From contig NZ_JAYKPK010000005.1 in NCBI RefSeq assembly GCF_035117555.1, forward strand, positions 186,001 through 250,000: DNA of 64,000 bases, written 5' to 3'. Source of the DNA: Yoonia sp035117555. Its GTDB lineage: Bacteria > Pseudomonadota > Alphaproteobacteria > Rhodobacterales > Rhodobacteraceae. The first letter of the stretch is position 1, and every line of letters starts with the position of its first letter. Made by a program: the position numbers and the translations under genes. Of the stretch, positions 24,782 through 34,304 are shown piece by piece. Below the pieces are notes generated by a model. It made no database searches. It was not told the origin of the DNA and worked only from the letters and a program-made list of their open reading frames with translations.

Positions 24782-26653
24782 TTATTTTTCAACCAGATCC
24801 CAAGGCACAGTATAGGCCCCCAATGCAGCACCGATCTTGTCTTTCATCACCGGATCATTGGCTTTCACCTGTGCCACCAGACCGCGTTTCTTATCCTCGG
24901 TCACATCCACAACCTCTGCCGCGACCTCGGCAAGGGCCGCCGTATAGACCCGCTTAATGGCCCGTTTGCGCAGATCCGGTTTAAAGATCTTGCCAACGGC
25001 TGTCTTTGGCAATTCCGGCAGGATTTCCAGATGTTTGGGATGGGCAGCGCGTTCGTGAATATGCTCTTTGGCATAATCCAGCAGTGCTGCTTCGGTCACA
25101 TCGGCACCCGCCACCAGTTCAAGGTACACGCAAGGCACCTCGCCCGCATGGGCATCGGGCTGGCCGATGGCCCCGGCAAAGGCAACGGCGGGGTGACCGG
25201 CCATGGCCTCTTCAATCTCGGCAGGGTCGATGTTGTGACCGCCGCGGATAATCAGATCCTTGGCCCGCCCGGTAATCCACAGATAGCCATCGGCGTCGAT
25301 CCGGCCCAGATCGCCGGTCCGCAGATGATCGTTGTAGAACAGATTGCTGTTCTTGTCGGCCTCGGTATAGGTCTTTCCGCTGAACACCCCGGGGCTAGAC
25401 ACACAGATCTCGCCAATTTCATCGACACCGCATTCCATGCCAGTCGCGGCGGCGACGATTTTCACATCGGTATAGGGGAACGGAATCCCGATCGAGCCGA
25501 CCCGCTTTTCGCCTTCGGGCGGGTTGATCGAGACCAGACAGGTCGCCTCGGTCAGCCCGTAACCTTCGCAGATCGTGACACCGGCAGCGGCCTCGAACCG
25601 TTTATAAAGCTCCAGCGGCAAAGGGGCAGAGCCACAAAACGCCAGTTGCAGGGAGGAGATATCAGCATTCACCTTGCGCTGCATCAGCGCCGACATCGCC
25701 GTCGGCACGGTGATCATGAAGGTCACCTTATGCTTTTCGATCAGTTTCCAGAAATTATCGAACACACCTTCGCCGCGATAGCCCTGCGGTGTCGGGAATA
25801 CCACCTGCGCGCCGGAGCCAAGCGAAGCGCCCAGCGACACAATCGTCGCAAAGACATGGAACAAGGGCAGCGGGCAGATTTGGACGTCTTTTTCGGTGAA
25901 CAACAGCCGCGCACCCAGCCAGGCGTTATAGACGATCCCGGAATAGCGATGCTGAACGACTTTCGGCATGCCGGTCGTGCCGCCGGTGTGGAAATAGGCG
26001 GCGACCCGATCTTCACTGCTGTCGGCAAAGGACAAAGTTGTCGGCTTTTTCGCCAGTTCGGCGTTGAAATCCAGCACGCGGGCCTTGTGTTTGACCGGGT
26101 TCTTGGGCCGGATCAGCGGCACGATCAGCTTTTTGATCCCGGTCAGATAGCGGTGCAGATCAACCTCCAGCACGGTGGTGACACCAGGGGCAAGGCGCAC
26201 GGCCTCGGCGGTCTTCTGCGCCACATCCGTCTTGGGAAAGGCACGCAGGGTGACCACAACCTTTGCCTTGGTTTCGCGCAGGATCGCGGCGATCTGTTCG
26301 GCATCGAGCAGCGGGTTGATCGGGTTGACGATCCCCGCCACCTGCCCGCCCAGATAGGTCAGGATGGTTTCCGTCGCGTTGGGCAGGATGAAGGCGACGA
26401 CATCGGTTTCACCAATTCCAAGGTCGCGGAACAGATTGGCGGCTTGCGCTGTCTTGGCCTGCAATTCCGACCAGCTCAGCGTTTCGCAAAAGGCATCGGG
26501 GTCCGACAAGAGGCTGAAACTGACCGCCTTGCGCGCGCCATGGGCCGCCGCCGTCTGCGACAACAGCGCAAAGGTGGTTTTCGGCAGGTCCCGCGCATCC
26601 CAGGCCATTTCGTTCTGGATCGCATCACGATCCGCGATTGTTGCATAACTCAT
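24782..26653 (-). CDS. AMP-binding acyl-CoA synthetase
   Basis: A 623-residue member of the adenylate-forming superfamily. The P-loop is HTGGTTGMPKVVQH, then EGYGLTEAT, the ATP/adenylate YLWITGRAKDLIIRGGHN, and the catalytic lysine near the C-terminus in LPKTAVGKIFK. It activates a carboxylic acid with ATP and CoA; length and an N-terminal extension suggest a medium- or long-chain or aromatic acid, but substrate cannot be read. A GGGAGGAAA site precedes the ATG. The gene is monocistronic. A 110-base gap separates it from the ABC transporter. Confidence 0.85.
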   Translation of the reverse strand: MSYATIADRDAIQNEMAWDARDLPKTTFALLSQTAAAHGARKAVSFSLLSDPDAFCETLSWSELQAKTAQAANLFRDLGIGETDVVAFILPNATETILTYLGGQVAGIVNPINPLLDAEQIAAILRETKAKVVVTLRAFPKTDVAQKTAEAVRLAPGVTTVLEVDLHRYLTGIKKLIVPLIRPKNPVKHKARVLDFNAELAKKPTTLSFADSSEDRVAAYFHTGGTTGMPKVVQHRYSGIVYNAWLGARLLFTEKDVQICPLPLFHVFATIVSLGASLGSGAQVVFPTPQGYRGEGVFDNFWKLIEKHKVTFMITVPTAMSALMQRKVNADISSLQLAFCGSAPLPLELYKRFEAAAGVTICEGYGLTEATCLVSINPPEGEKRVGSIGIPFPYTDVKIVAAATGMECGVDEIGEICVSSPGVFSGKTYTEADKNSNLFYNDHLRTGDLGRIDADGYLWITGRAKDLIIRGGHNIDPAEIEEAMAGHPAVAFAGAIGQPDAHAGEVPCVYLELVAGADVTEAALLDYAKEHIHERAAHPKHLEILPELPKTAVGKIFKPDLRKRAIKRVYTAALAEVAAEVVDVTEDKKRGLVAQVKANDPVMKDKIGAALGAYTVPWDLVEK

Positions 26654-26763
26654 GCCGGATTTCCTCCCCGTTGGTGTTGTTCAGCGCCGCGTGACGCCGT
26701 CCCCTCAGACCAAAGCGTGGCCAAAGTCGGGAAATCTTGCAAGTATGACGCTACGAAAACAGC

Positions 26764-28554
26764 CTATTCCGCGGCCATACCTTCGGTAAACTGCAACCGC
26801 GCGAGCCGCGCATATAGCCCGCCCTGCGCCACCAGCGCGTCATGCGTGCCTTGCGCGACGATCCGGCCCGCGTCGAAAACCACGATCCGGTCGGCCTTTT
26901 TCACGGTGGCAAGCCTGTGTGCCACGATCAGCGTGGTGCGCGATTTCGCCAGATCCTCGACCGCGCGCTGCACGGCAAATTCGCTTTCGGCATCCAGCGC
27001 GCTGGTCGCCTCGTCCAGCAACAGCACCGGCGCATCGCGCAGGATGGCGCGGGCAATGGCGATCCGCTGTTTTTGCCCGCCCGACAACATCACGCCGCGT
27101 TCACCGACATAGCTGTCATAACCTTCGGGCAGCGCTGTCAGGAAATCATGCGCGGCGGCGGCTTTCGCGGCGGCCTCAACCTCGGCATCGCTCGCATCGG
27201 GTCGGCCAAAGCGGATATTTTCGCGCGCCGTATCGGCAAAGATCACCGGGTCCTGCGGCACCAGCGCGATATGTTTGCGGAAATCGGCACGGTTCAGATC
27301 GCGCAGATCGACACCATCGAGTTTGACCGCCCCTTGTTGCGGGTCATAAAACCGCTGCACCATCTGGATGATCGTGCTTTTCCCCGCGCCGGAGGGACCG
27401 ACCAGCGCCACGGTTTCCCCCGGCGCGATCTGCAGATTGATCCCGTCCAGCGCCGCAATCGACAGCCGCGACGGATAGCTGAAATGCAGGTTTTCAAAAC
27501 TCAACGCGCCGCGCACCGGGGCGGGCAGCACCTGCGCGGGCACCGGATCGGTGACACTATCCTCAACCGTCAGCAATTCGACTAATCTTTCTGTCGCCCC
27601 CGCCGCGCGCTGCAATTCGCCCCAGACTTCGGACAAGGCGGCAACAGCGCCACCCACCATGATCGTGTAGATCATGAACTGGACCAGACCACCTTCGGTG
27701 ATCTCACCGGCGGAGACATCACGCGACCCCATGCGCAGAAACAGCACGATGGCAGCAAAGACCATGAAGATCACCACCGCCGTCAACAATGCCCGCGTCA
27801 AAATGCGGCGCCGGGCTGAACGATAGCTTTGTTCGGTCACATCATCGAATTTCGCGCGGCTCAAAGCCTCATGGGTAAAGGCCTGCACCGTCTGCGCCGA
27901 GGTGAGCAATTCCGAGGCATCGCCGCTGGATTCCGCGATCAGGTCCTGATTTTGCCGCGACAGGTTGCGCACCCGGCGGCCCAGAAACAGGATCGGGAAC
28001 AAGACCACCGGGATCGGCCAGAGCACCATCGCGCTCATCTTCACAGAGGTCAGCAGCATCAGCACGACACCGCCGAAAAAGATCAGGATATTGCGCAGGG
28101 CGATCGATGCCGAACTGCCGATCACCGACAGGATCAGCGTGGTATCGGTGGTGATCCGGCTCAACACCTCGCCGGTCATGATGCGTTCGTAAAAGGCGGG
28201 GCTCATGCTGATCATGCGGTTGAACACCGCCTTGCGGATATCCGCGACCACGCGTTCACCCAGCCGCGTTACCAGATAATAGCGCAAAGCGGTGCCAAAG
28301 GCCAAAAGCACAGCAAAGGCCAAAGCCGCGCCAAAATATTGCTGCACCTCCGGCCCGCCCAGCCCGAAATTATCCACCACCAGCCGCGCGACCAAAGGCA
28401 GGGTCAAGGCCACCATCGCGGTAAAGACCAGCGCAAAACCCGCGCCGATCAGGTTCCAGCGATAAGCCGTGATAAAGGGCCACAAGGCACGCAGCGCGCC
28501 GACCTTCTTGCTGGCGGGACGCTCTTCGGATTTGCTGTGCGACGTGTCGGCCAT
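26764..28554 (-). CDS. ABC exporter, fused permease and ATPase
   Basis: A 596-residue half-transporter with an N-terminal six-helix membrane domain (about residues 25-330) and a C-terminal ATPase: Walker A VGPSGAGKSTI, Q-loop, signature LSGGQKQRIAIARAIL, Walker B VLLLDEATSALD and the H-loop histidine in IVAHRLAT. It belongs to the MsbA/multidrug-type exporter group and should work as a homodimer; the cargo (lipid, drug or peptide) is unknown. The start at 28554 is chosen for AAAGGACC upstream; the tRNA-Gly gene lies 88 bases before it on the same strand. Confidence 0.87.
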   Translation of the reverse strand: MADTSHSKSEERPASKKVGALRALWPFITAYRWNLIGAGFALVFTAMVALTLPLVARLVVDNFGLGGPEVQQYFGAALAFAVLLAFGTALRYYLVTRLGERVVADIRKAVFNRMISMSPAFYERIMTGEVLSRITTDTTLILSVIGSSASIALRNILIFFGGVVLMLLTSVKMSAMVLWPIPVVLFPILFLGRRVRNLSRQNQDLIAESSGDASELLTSAQTVQAFTHEALSRAKFDDVTEQSYRSARRRILTRALLTAVVIFMVFAAIVLFLRMGSRDVSAGEITEGGLVQFMIYTIMVGGAVAALSEVWGELQRAAGATERLVELLTVEDSVTDPVPAQVLPAPVRGALSFENLHFSYPSRLSIAALDGINLQIAPGETVALVGPSGAGKSTIIQMVQRFYDPQQGAVKLDGVDLRDLNRADFRKHIALVPQDPVIFADTARENIRFGRPDASDAEVEAAAKAAAAHDFLTALPEGYDSYVGERGVMLSGGQKQRIAIARAILRDAPVLLLDEATSALDAESEFAVQRAVEDLAKSRTTLIVAHRLATVKKADRIVVFDAGRIVAQGTHDALVAQGGLYARLARLQFTEGMAAE

Positions 28555-28642
28555 CGGCGGTCCTTTCCTGTCAGCGACCGACATAAAACCACAACGACGC
28601 CTGCACAAGCCAAAGGCAACCGCGACATGATGACTGAAGCAT

Positions 28643-28716
28643 TGGAGCGGGCGGCGGGAATCGAACCCGCGTCTCTTGCTTGGAAGGCAAGGGTCTTACC
28701 ATTACACAACGCCCGC
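28643..28716 (-). tRNA. tRNA-Gly(TCC)
   Basis: On the minus strand GCGGGCG pairs with CGCCCGC to form the acceptor stem. The anticodon arm is CTTGC-CTTCCAA-GCAAG with anticodon TCC, decoding GGA. The T arm is CGGGTTCGATTCCCG-like. The 3' CCA is encoded (28645-28643). The D arm is TGTAATGGTAAG. Confidence 0.93.
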
Positions 28717-28808
28717 GCTGTCCCCCGATTAAGTCACAGCGCCCGCCCCGTCAAGCAAGCCACCTCATCGTCCGAGCATAAATATCCCCGCCGGAGGCTT
28801 AAAAGTTT

Positions 28809-28842
28809 AAAAAAAACGCGCCGCAGGCAATCCACGGCGCGT
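28809..28842 (-). terminator. Rho-independent terminator of the 5'-nucleotidase gene
   Basis: On the minus strand the stem ACGCGCCG / CGGCGCGT (8 bp, 11-base loop) is followed by a run of eight T. It lies 24 bases past the nucleotidase stop codon. Confidence 0.9.
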
Positions 28843-28865
28843 CTGTGATCAGCACGGGGGCTGAT

Positions 28866-30428
28866 TTATTTCATCGTGATACGGCCATCGGTGTAGGGAA
28901 CGAAATCGCCCTGCTCTGCGATATATTCCGCCAGCACATCGGCCAGATCGGGGCCGAAATCATAGGCATTCGCCGCATCCTCGAACATCTCATACCCATC
29001 GCCGCCGTTGCGGACGTAGTTGTTCGACACCGCACCATAGGTCATTGCCGGATCAAGCGGCGCATCGCCGACCATCACATCCGAGATCCGCGCGCCCACA
29101 GGCGCTGCCGCATCCACGGTAAAGCTGATCCCTGCCACTTGCGGGAAACGACCGGCCCCTTCTTCGATCTGCCCGACACCGTTTTCCAGCGCCGCCAAGA
29201 TCGCCTCGCCCGTCACCTCAAAGGTCGACAGCGTGTTCTGGAACGGCAGCACGGTCAGCACATCGCCCATCGTGACCTCACCCGCCGCGATAGAGGCGCG
29301 GATACCACCACCATTCTGGATCGCGATCTGCACGCCTTGGTCCGCAACCCGGTCCAGCATTGCATCGGCGATCAGCGTGCCCATGGAACATTCCATCGCG
29401 CGGCAAACGGTGCGGTCACCTTCGATGGCCTCGGTGGTGCTGCCAACAACCTCGGTTTTCATCTCTTCAATCGGCCCGGCCAGTTCGGCGATCCGCGCAA
29501 CAGCGGCTTCATCCTCGGCGACGCTGGCATCGAGCAGGATCGTATCGCCGCTGGCAGAGGTCACATTGCCTTCGTCATCAAAGACCAGCGTCAGATGGCC
29601 GACATACTTGGAATAAGCATAGGCCTGCACCACCGGCACCGCGCCGACCATCGATGGATAGGGCATCGCGCCCTCTTCGGTATTCGACATCAGCGTATGC
29701 GAATGGCCGCCGACGACCGCATCGATCCCCGGCACAGATTCGGCAATCTCCAGGTCTTTGTTCACGCCGACATGGTTCAGCGCGATGATCTTGGTGACGC
29801 CTTCTTCCTGCAAGGTCGCGACATCGGCCGACAGGCTTTCGATCTCTGGCGTGAAGATCACCGCATCCGACGGGCTGGAGGTTTCGGGCGTGTCAAAGGC
29901 CAGCGCCGAAATGATCCCGATCTTTTCGCCGCCGACCTCAAGCACGATATGGTTGTCAACGCGGCCCGCCAGAATGTTGGAGCTGGACACATCGATATTG
30001 CCGGAAATCACCGGGAAATCGACCAGATCGATCAGTTTCAGCAAACCGTCATCGCCATCGTCGAATTCATGGTTGCCGATGGCCATCACATCATAGCCGA
30101 CGATGTTCATGAACTCGGCTTCGACATCGCCCTTGTAGGTCGTATACATCAGGCTGCCCTGATATTGATCGCCCGCATCCAGAACGATGACGTTCTCGCC
30201 TGCCAGTTCTTCGCGCAGGGCATTGATCTGGGTGATCACGCGGGCCACGCCACCGAAACATTCACCGGCGGCATTATCCTCTGCGCCGCAGGTCGAATCT
30301 GTGCCGCTGATCGGCTCAATCCGGCTGTGCAGATCGTTGGTGTGGATGATATGCAACGTATAATCGGCCTGTGCCGCCGTCGCCATCAGCGCCAGCGTGC
30401 AGGTGGTTGTCAAAAAGCGCAAAGTCAT
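28866..30428 (-). CDS. Secreted 5'-nucleotidase / metallophosphatase
   Basis: A 520-residue periplasmic enzyme of the UshA/5'-nucleotidase family. After a signal peptide (MTLRFLTTTCTLALMATAAQA) comes the two-metal phosphoesterase domain: HTNDLHSR, VLDAGDQYQGS, AIGNHEFDDG, LNHVGV and GGHSHT. The C-terminal nucleotidase domain has NGGGIRASI, LPFQNTLS and NNYVRNGGDGYEMF. It releases phosphate and nucleosides from external nucleotides, feeding phosphate and the salvage genes at 44270-48756. The two cysteine pairs (CGAEDNAAGEC, CRAMEC) suggest disulfides. A strong terminator follows. Confidence 0.9.
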   Translation of the reverse strand: MTLRFLTTTCTLALMATAAQADYTLHIIHTNDLHSRIEPISGTDSTCGAEDNAAGECFGGVARVITQINALREELAGENVIVLDAGDQYQGSLMYTTYKGDVEAEFMNIVGYDVMAIGNHEFDDGDDGLLKLIDLVDFPVISGNIDVSSSNILAGRVDNHIVLEVGGEKIGIISALAFDTPETSSPSDAVIFTPEIESLSADVATLQEEGVTKIIALNHVGVNKDLEIAESVPGIDAVVGGHSHTLMSNTEEGAMPYPSMVGAVPVVQAYAYSKYVGHLTLVFDDEGNVTSASGDTILLDASVAEDEAAVARIAELAGPIEEMKTEVVGSTTEAIEGDRTVCRAMECSMGTLIADAMLDRVADQGVQIAIQNGGGIRASIAAGEVTMGDVLTVLPFQNTLSTFEVTGEAILAALENGVGQIEEGAGRFPQVAGISFTVDAAAPVGARISDVMVGDAPLDPAMTYGAVSNNYVRNGGDGYEMFEDAANAYDFGPDLADVLAEYIAEQGDFVPYTDGRITMK

Positions 30429-30567
30429 AGGTAATCCCCTTCAGGTTGATAATCATCAGCATGGCCATACCGCCCCGGCAAAGTCAAAGCCCGTGAGCCG
30501 ACCGCAGGCAATGGATCGCCATCGCAAGATGCTTGACCATTTTTTACGCAACCTGCATGACGGTTTC

Positions 30568-30900
30568 ATGTTGATCTACAAAATATTCCGGGCCAGTGAA
30601 TGGGCCGCTTTGCAGCGCGATGGCCGCAGTGCAGGCGCGCCTGTCGATCTGTCCGATGGCTATATCCATTTCTCGACCGCTGCGACGGTTGCGGAAACCA
30701 CTGCGAAATATTTCGCAGGTGAAGACGGGCTTGTGCTGCTCGCGGTCGAGGCAGACAGGCTCATCCCGCTGAAATGGGAACCCGCCCGCGGTGGCGTGCT
30801 GTTTCCGCATCTTTACCGCGATCTGACGCTGGAAGACGTGGTCTGGGTCCGCGATCTGCCCTTGGTGGATGGTGTGCATGTGATGCCGGATCTGGCATGA
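30568..30900 (+). CDS. DUF952 family protein
   Basis: A 110-residue protein matching the DUF952 family: LIYKIFRASEWAALQ, DGYIHFSTAATVAETTAKYFAG, LVLLAVEADRL, LKWEPARGGVLFPHLYRDL. The biochemical function of the family is unknown; the conserved YIHFS and FPHLYR histidines suggest an active site. The start at ATG 30568 is where similarity begins; the ribosome site is weak. Its stop overlaps the pyrD start as ATGA, an arrangement often kept in this bacterial group. Confidence 0.82.
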   Translation: MLIYKIFRASEWAALQRDGRSAGAPVDLSDGYIHFSTAATVAETTAKYFAGEDGLVLLAVEADRLIPLKWEPARGGVLFPHLYRDLTLEDVVWVRDLPLVDGVHVMPDLA

Positions 30901-31949
30901 AAGCGCTGGAACAGATCGGGCTCAAGGCCCTACGCCGGATTGATCCGGAAACCGCGCATGGCTTGGCATTGAAAGCCCTGCGCGCAGGCTTCGGACCAAA
31001 GAGCGGGCCATTCACCTCCCCGCGTCTGCGCTGTGATCTGGCCGGGCTGTCCTTGCCCAACCCCATCGGTCTTGCCGCGGGTTTCGACAAAAACGCCACC
31101 GCGATCGCACCCTTGTCCCGCAGCGGTTTCGGATTTCTGGAGGTCGGTGCCGCCACCCCCCGCCCGCAGGACGGCAATGCCAAACCCCGTCTGTTCCGCC
31201 TGACGCAGGACCGCGCCGCGATCAACCGTTTCGGGTTCAACAACGAGGGAATGCAGGCGATTGCAGGCAGGCTCGCCCAGCGCCCCAAGCACACCGTGAT
31301 CGGGCTGAACCTTGGCGCGAACAAGGACAGTAGTGACAAAGCCGCCGATTTCGCCACGGTGCTGGCCAATTGTGGCGCTCATGTGGATTTCGCGACGGTC
31401 AATGTCTCTTCCCCCAACACCGAAAAGCTGCGCGATCTGCAAGGCAAGGCGGCGCTTTCTGCCCTGCTCGCCGGCGTGATGGAAACTCGCGCGGATATGG
31501 CCAGGCCCATCCCGATCTTCCTCAAAATCGCCCCGGACCTGAGCGCCGATGAAATCGCCGAGATTGCGGAAGTCGCCCAAGCCGCAGGTATCTCTGGCAT
31601 CATCGCCACCAACACCACGCTGGATCGGACCGGATTGCACGGCCCGCATGCGGCGGAAACCGGGGGCCTGTCTGGCCAGCCATTGTTCGAAAAATCGACC
31701 CGCGTGCTGGCGCAACTCTCTGGCCTGACCGACTTGCCGATCATCGGCGTGGGTGGTGTCAGTAGTGCAGAGCAAGCCTATCAGAAAATCCGCGCCGGGG
31801 CGTCAGCGGTGCAGCTTTACACCGCACTCGTCTATGGCGGCTTGTCGTTGGTCGATGAAATAACCCGTGGGTTGGATGCCCTATTGCTGCGCGACGGTTT
31901 CGCCACGCTTGCCGATGCGGTCGGATCAGGTCGCGCGGATTGGACCTGA
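30897..31949 (+). CDS. pyrD: Dihydroorotate dehydrogenase, class 2 (quinone)
   Basis: A 350-residue FMN enzyme of pyrimidine synthesis oxidising dihydroorotate to orotate with quinone. Signatures: LPNPIGLAAGFDKNA, GFGFLEVGAATPRPQ, INRFGFNNEG, the class 2 catalytic serine in VNVSSPNTEKLRDLQ, IATNTTLDR and IIGVGGVSSAEQAYQKIRAGAS. An amphipathic N-terminal segment for membrane contact is present. It is coupled to DUF952 by ATGA. The 3' end overlaps the convergent MATE gene by 24 bases. Confidence 0.94.
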   Translation: MKALEQIGLKALRRIDPETAHGLALKALRAGFGPKSGPFTSPRLRCDLAGLSLPNPIGLAAGFDKNATAIAPLSRSGFGFLEVGAATPRPQDGNAKPRLFRLTQDRAAINRFGFNNEGMQAIAGRLAQRPKHTVIGLNLGANKDSSDKAADFATVLANCGAHVDFATVNVSSPNTEKLRDLQGKAALSALLAGVMETRADMARPIPIFLKIAPDLSADEIAEIAEVAQAAGISGIIATNTTLDRTGLHGPHAAETGGLSGQPLFEKSTRVLAQLSGLTDLPIIGVGGVSSAEQAYQKIRAGASAVQLYTALVYGGLSLVDEITRGLDALLLRDGFATLADAVGSGRADWT

Positions 31950-33254
31950 GGCAGCGGCCTCCAGCCCTGGATATTTCATACCAAGCGTCACGCCCCGCGC
32001 GACAAAGCTGATCAGCATCCCGATCCACAGCCCGTGATTGCCGTAAAGCGCCATCAAGGGAATCACGCTCGCGAAATACACAATCGCCGAGACAATCATC
32101 ATATTGCGCATATCCGCCGTCCGCGTCGCGCCGATGAAAATGCCGTCCAGCATCCATGCCGCGACCCCCAACAGCGGGGCCGCAACCATATAGGGCAGAA
32201 AGATGCGGGCCATGTCCTGCACATCCGGGGCCGTGGTCATCAGGTCAATCACGACACCACCAAACAGCGCGAAACAGGCCGCCATCACCACACAACAGCC
32301 CAGCCCCCAGACGCTGGTCATCAGCGCCGCGCGCCGCAATGTCCCACGCGCCTGTGCGCCCAGCGCCTTGCCCACCAGCACCTCTGCCGCGAAGGCGAAA
32401 CCGTCGAGCACGAAGCCGGTGAGATGCAGGAATTGCAGCAAGATCTGGTTGGCGGCCAAGGCAACATCACCGAAACCAGCACCATAGAACAGGAAGCTGA
32501 CGAAAATCGCCTGCAACAGCACTGATCGGATCAGGATATCGCCATTCACCGCCGCCATGTGCCGCAGCCGGACCAGATCAAACACCCGCGCCACACTGCG
32601 CCACGCGGTCCCGGCGAATGCACCCCGGCAAAGCCACAGGCCAAGGATCAAGCCCGACCATTCCGCGATGAAGGTGGCCCACGCCACCCCGGCCACACCC
32701 CAGCCGAAACTGAGCACGAACAGCAGATCCAGCCCGATATTTGCGCCGTTCATCAACCCTTGGATCAACAGCACCCCGCGCGTGCGTTCCTGCGCAATCA
32801 GCCAGCCGGTGATGCCATAAAGCGCGATTGTGGCGGGGGCAGACCAGATCCGGATCGCCATATAGTCGCGGGCAAGGCTTTCGACCTCGGCACTCGCCGG
32901 CGCAATCAGAAACGCCCCGTTGAAGATAAGCACCTGTAGGGCAATCATCACCGCCCCGGCCCCCAGCCCGATCAGCAAAGCGCGCGACAGCAGGGCCTGC
33001 ACTTCATCGCTGTCGCCTGCCCCGCTTGCCTGTGCTGCAAGACCCGTCGTGCCCATGCGCAGAAAGCCGAAAATCCAGTAAACAGCGGACAGGATCACCG
33101 CCCCCAGCCCCACAGCACCAATCGGGGCCGCCTGCCCCAATTGCCCGACAACACCGGTATCGACGAGACCCAGAATAGGCACCGTCGCATTCGCCAACAC
33201 AATCGGCACCGCGATCCGTAACACGCGCCGATGTGAAAGCTGAATGTCAGCCAT
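31926..33254 (-). CDS. MATE-family efflux transporter
   Basis: A 442-residue inner-membrane protein with about twelve hydrophobic helices. MATE landmarks include the start RRVLRIAVPIVLANATVPILGLVDTGVVGQLG, GTTGLAAQASGAGDSDEV and GFAFAAEVLVGKALGAQ. It resembles the DinF branch. MATE proteins extrude cations or drugs using Na+ or H+ gradients; the substrate here is unknown. The start overlaps the thioesterase stop by eight bases, so it is the last gene of a three-gene operon. Its end runs 24 bases into pyrD on the other strand. Confidence 0.88.
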   Translation of the reverse strand: MADIQLSHRRVLRIAVPIVLANATVPILGLVDTGVVGQLGQAAPIGAVGLGAVILSAVYWIFGFLRMGTTGLAAQASGAGDSDEVQALLSRALLIGLGAGAVMIALQVLIFNGAFLIAPASAEVESLARDYMAIRIWSAPATIALYGITGWLIAQERTRGVLLIQGLMNGANIGLDLLFVLSFGWGVAGVAWATFIAEWSGLILGLWLCRGAFAGTAWRSVARVFDLVRLRHMAAVNGDILIRSVLLQAIFVSFLFYGAGFGDVALAANQILLQFLHLTGFVLDGFAFAAEVLVGKALGAQARGTLRRAALMTSVWGLGCCVVMAACFALFGGVVIDLMTTAPDVQDMARIFLPYMVAAPLLGVAAWMLDGIFIGATRTADMRNMMIVSAIVYFASVIPLMALYGNHGLWIGMLISFVARGVTLGMKYPGLEAAASGPIRAT

Positions 33255-33741
33255 TGCGCGGGGGCATCAGGAAATGCCCCGTCGCCTGTGCAAACAGGCG
33301 CGACCGATTATCCTGCCATGTTTCCACATGGACAGAGGCATAGCGCCGCCCCGACCGGTTCACCCTCGCCCGCGCATAGGCGTCGCGCGGCAGGCCGGTG
33401 CGCAGATAATCGACTGTGAAATCAATCGTCTTGGGCAGGGTGATGGCAGGGGCATCCTCGGTCATCTTGCCCGCCTCCATATCTTCCCAGATCATCGCCC
33501 AGGTCAGTTCCATGATTGCCGTGACCTCTAGAAAAGCCGCCGTCGCCCCGCCATGCAGGGCGGGCAGCATCGGGTTGCCGATCAGCTTGTCCGCATAGGG
33601 CAGGATCGCGGTCAGTTCATCGCCGCGCCGGTCGATCTGGATGCCGAGGAATTGCATATAGGGCACGCGTGCCACCAGTTTCTGCAGCATCGCATCGCGG
33701 CGTTGCTTGATCACCTGCACGGGTTCGGGACGCTGGATCAT
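33247..33741 (-). CDS. PaaI-type hotdog thioesterase
   Basis: A 164-residue hotdog-fold protein. The catalytic helix region is seen as LPALHGGATAAFLEVTAI with the HGG motif, plus KTIDFTVDYLRTG. The family hydrolyses acyl-CoA thioesters such as hydroxyphenylacetyl-CoA. It sits between a second thioesterase and the MATE transporter with overlaps on both sides. It carries about 25 extra N-terminal residues compared with its neighbour. Substrate unknown. Confidence 0.82.
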   Translation of the reverse strand: MIQRPEPVQVIKQRRDAMLQKLVARVPYMQFLGIQIDRRGDELTAILPYADKLIGNPMLPALHGGATAAFLEVTAIMELTWAMIWEDMEAGKMTEDAPAITLPKTIDFTVDYLRTGLPRDAYARARVNRSGRRYASVHVETWQDNRSRLFAQATGHFLMPPRNG

Positions 33742-34178
33742 GATTTCGGCCTTTCGATGGTAAAGGCCCCGGTGGCTGATGCCACAGGCCGGGCGGTATC
33801 ACTGTCCATCGCTGTGGCGCGCACGAAAGCGACTGATCGCGTCACATGATAGCATTCCGCCACAGCGGTGATCCGGTCACCCGGCGTGGCCGGGCGCATG
33901 TAGTCAATCCGCAGATCCAGCGTCGCTGTCGCCAAAGGGGCCGCCGGATGCGCCATCACCGCCGCCCCGGCGCAAGTATCCATCAAGGCCGACACAGCCC
34001 CGCCATGAATGACGCCGGTATCCGGATCACCGATAAAACGCGCGTCGTAATCCATGGCAATCGTCGCACGGCCATCGCCGATCTCGGTCAATTGCATGCC
34101 CAAAGCCTGCGCATGCGGGATCGAGGCGATGAATTGCGCCGCAATCTTGTCACGGCGGGCGGCCTGATCATCGGACAT
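33738..34178 (-). CDS. PaaI-type hotdog thioesterase
   Basis: A 146-residue hotdog-fold thioesterase with the HGG motif in TGVIHGGAVSALMDTCAGAAV, and the following LDLRIDYMRPATPGD. It is a paralogue of the next gene downstream, overlapping it as ATGA. Two adjacent family members may form a heteromer or act on different acyl-CoAs; the nearby beta-oxidation genes would supply such substrates. The start is set by MSDDQAARRDKIAAQF, preceded by a purine-rich AAGGGTAACAGC. Confidence 0.82.
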   Translation of the reverse strand: MSDDQAARRDKIAAQFIASIPHAQALGMQLTEIGDGRATIAMDYDARFIGDPDTGVIHGGAVSALMDTCAGAAVMAHPAAPLATATLDLRIDYMRPATPGDRITAVAECYHVTRSVAFVRATAMDSDTARPVASATGAFTIERPKS

Positions 34179-34304
34179 GCTGTTACCCTTACTATGGACC
34201 TACCCCAAAGGGTTAGCGCCCATCGGCGGGCTTTGCAAACGTGATTGATCCCTGCATTGCCCCTGCCTATGGTAGCGGCTACGCTATGCACTTGGAGGAA
34301 TGTC

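Noticed and set aside
24749..27112. A 787-residue plus-strand frame across two minus-strand genes
   Set aside because: It spans the acyl-CoA synthetase and into the ABC transporter on the other strand; composition is that of an antisense frame in high-GC DNA.
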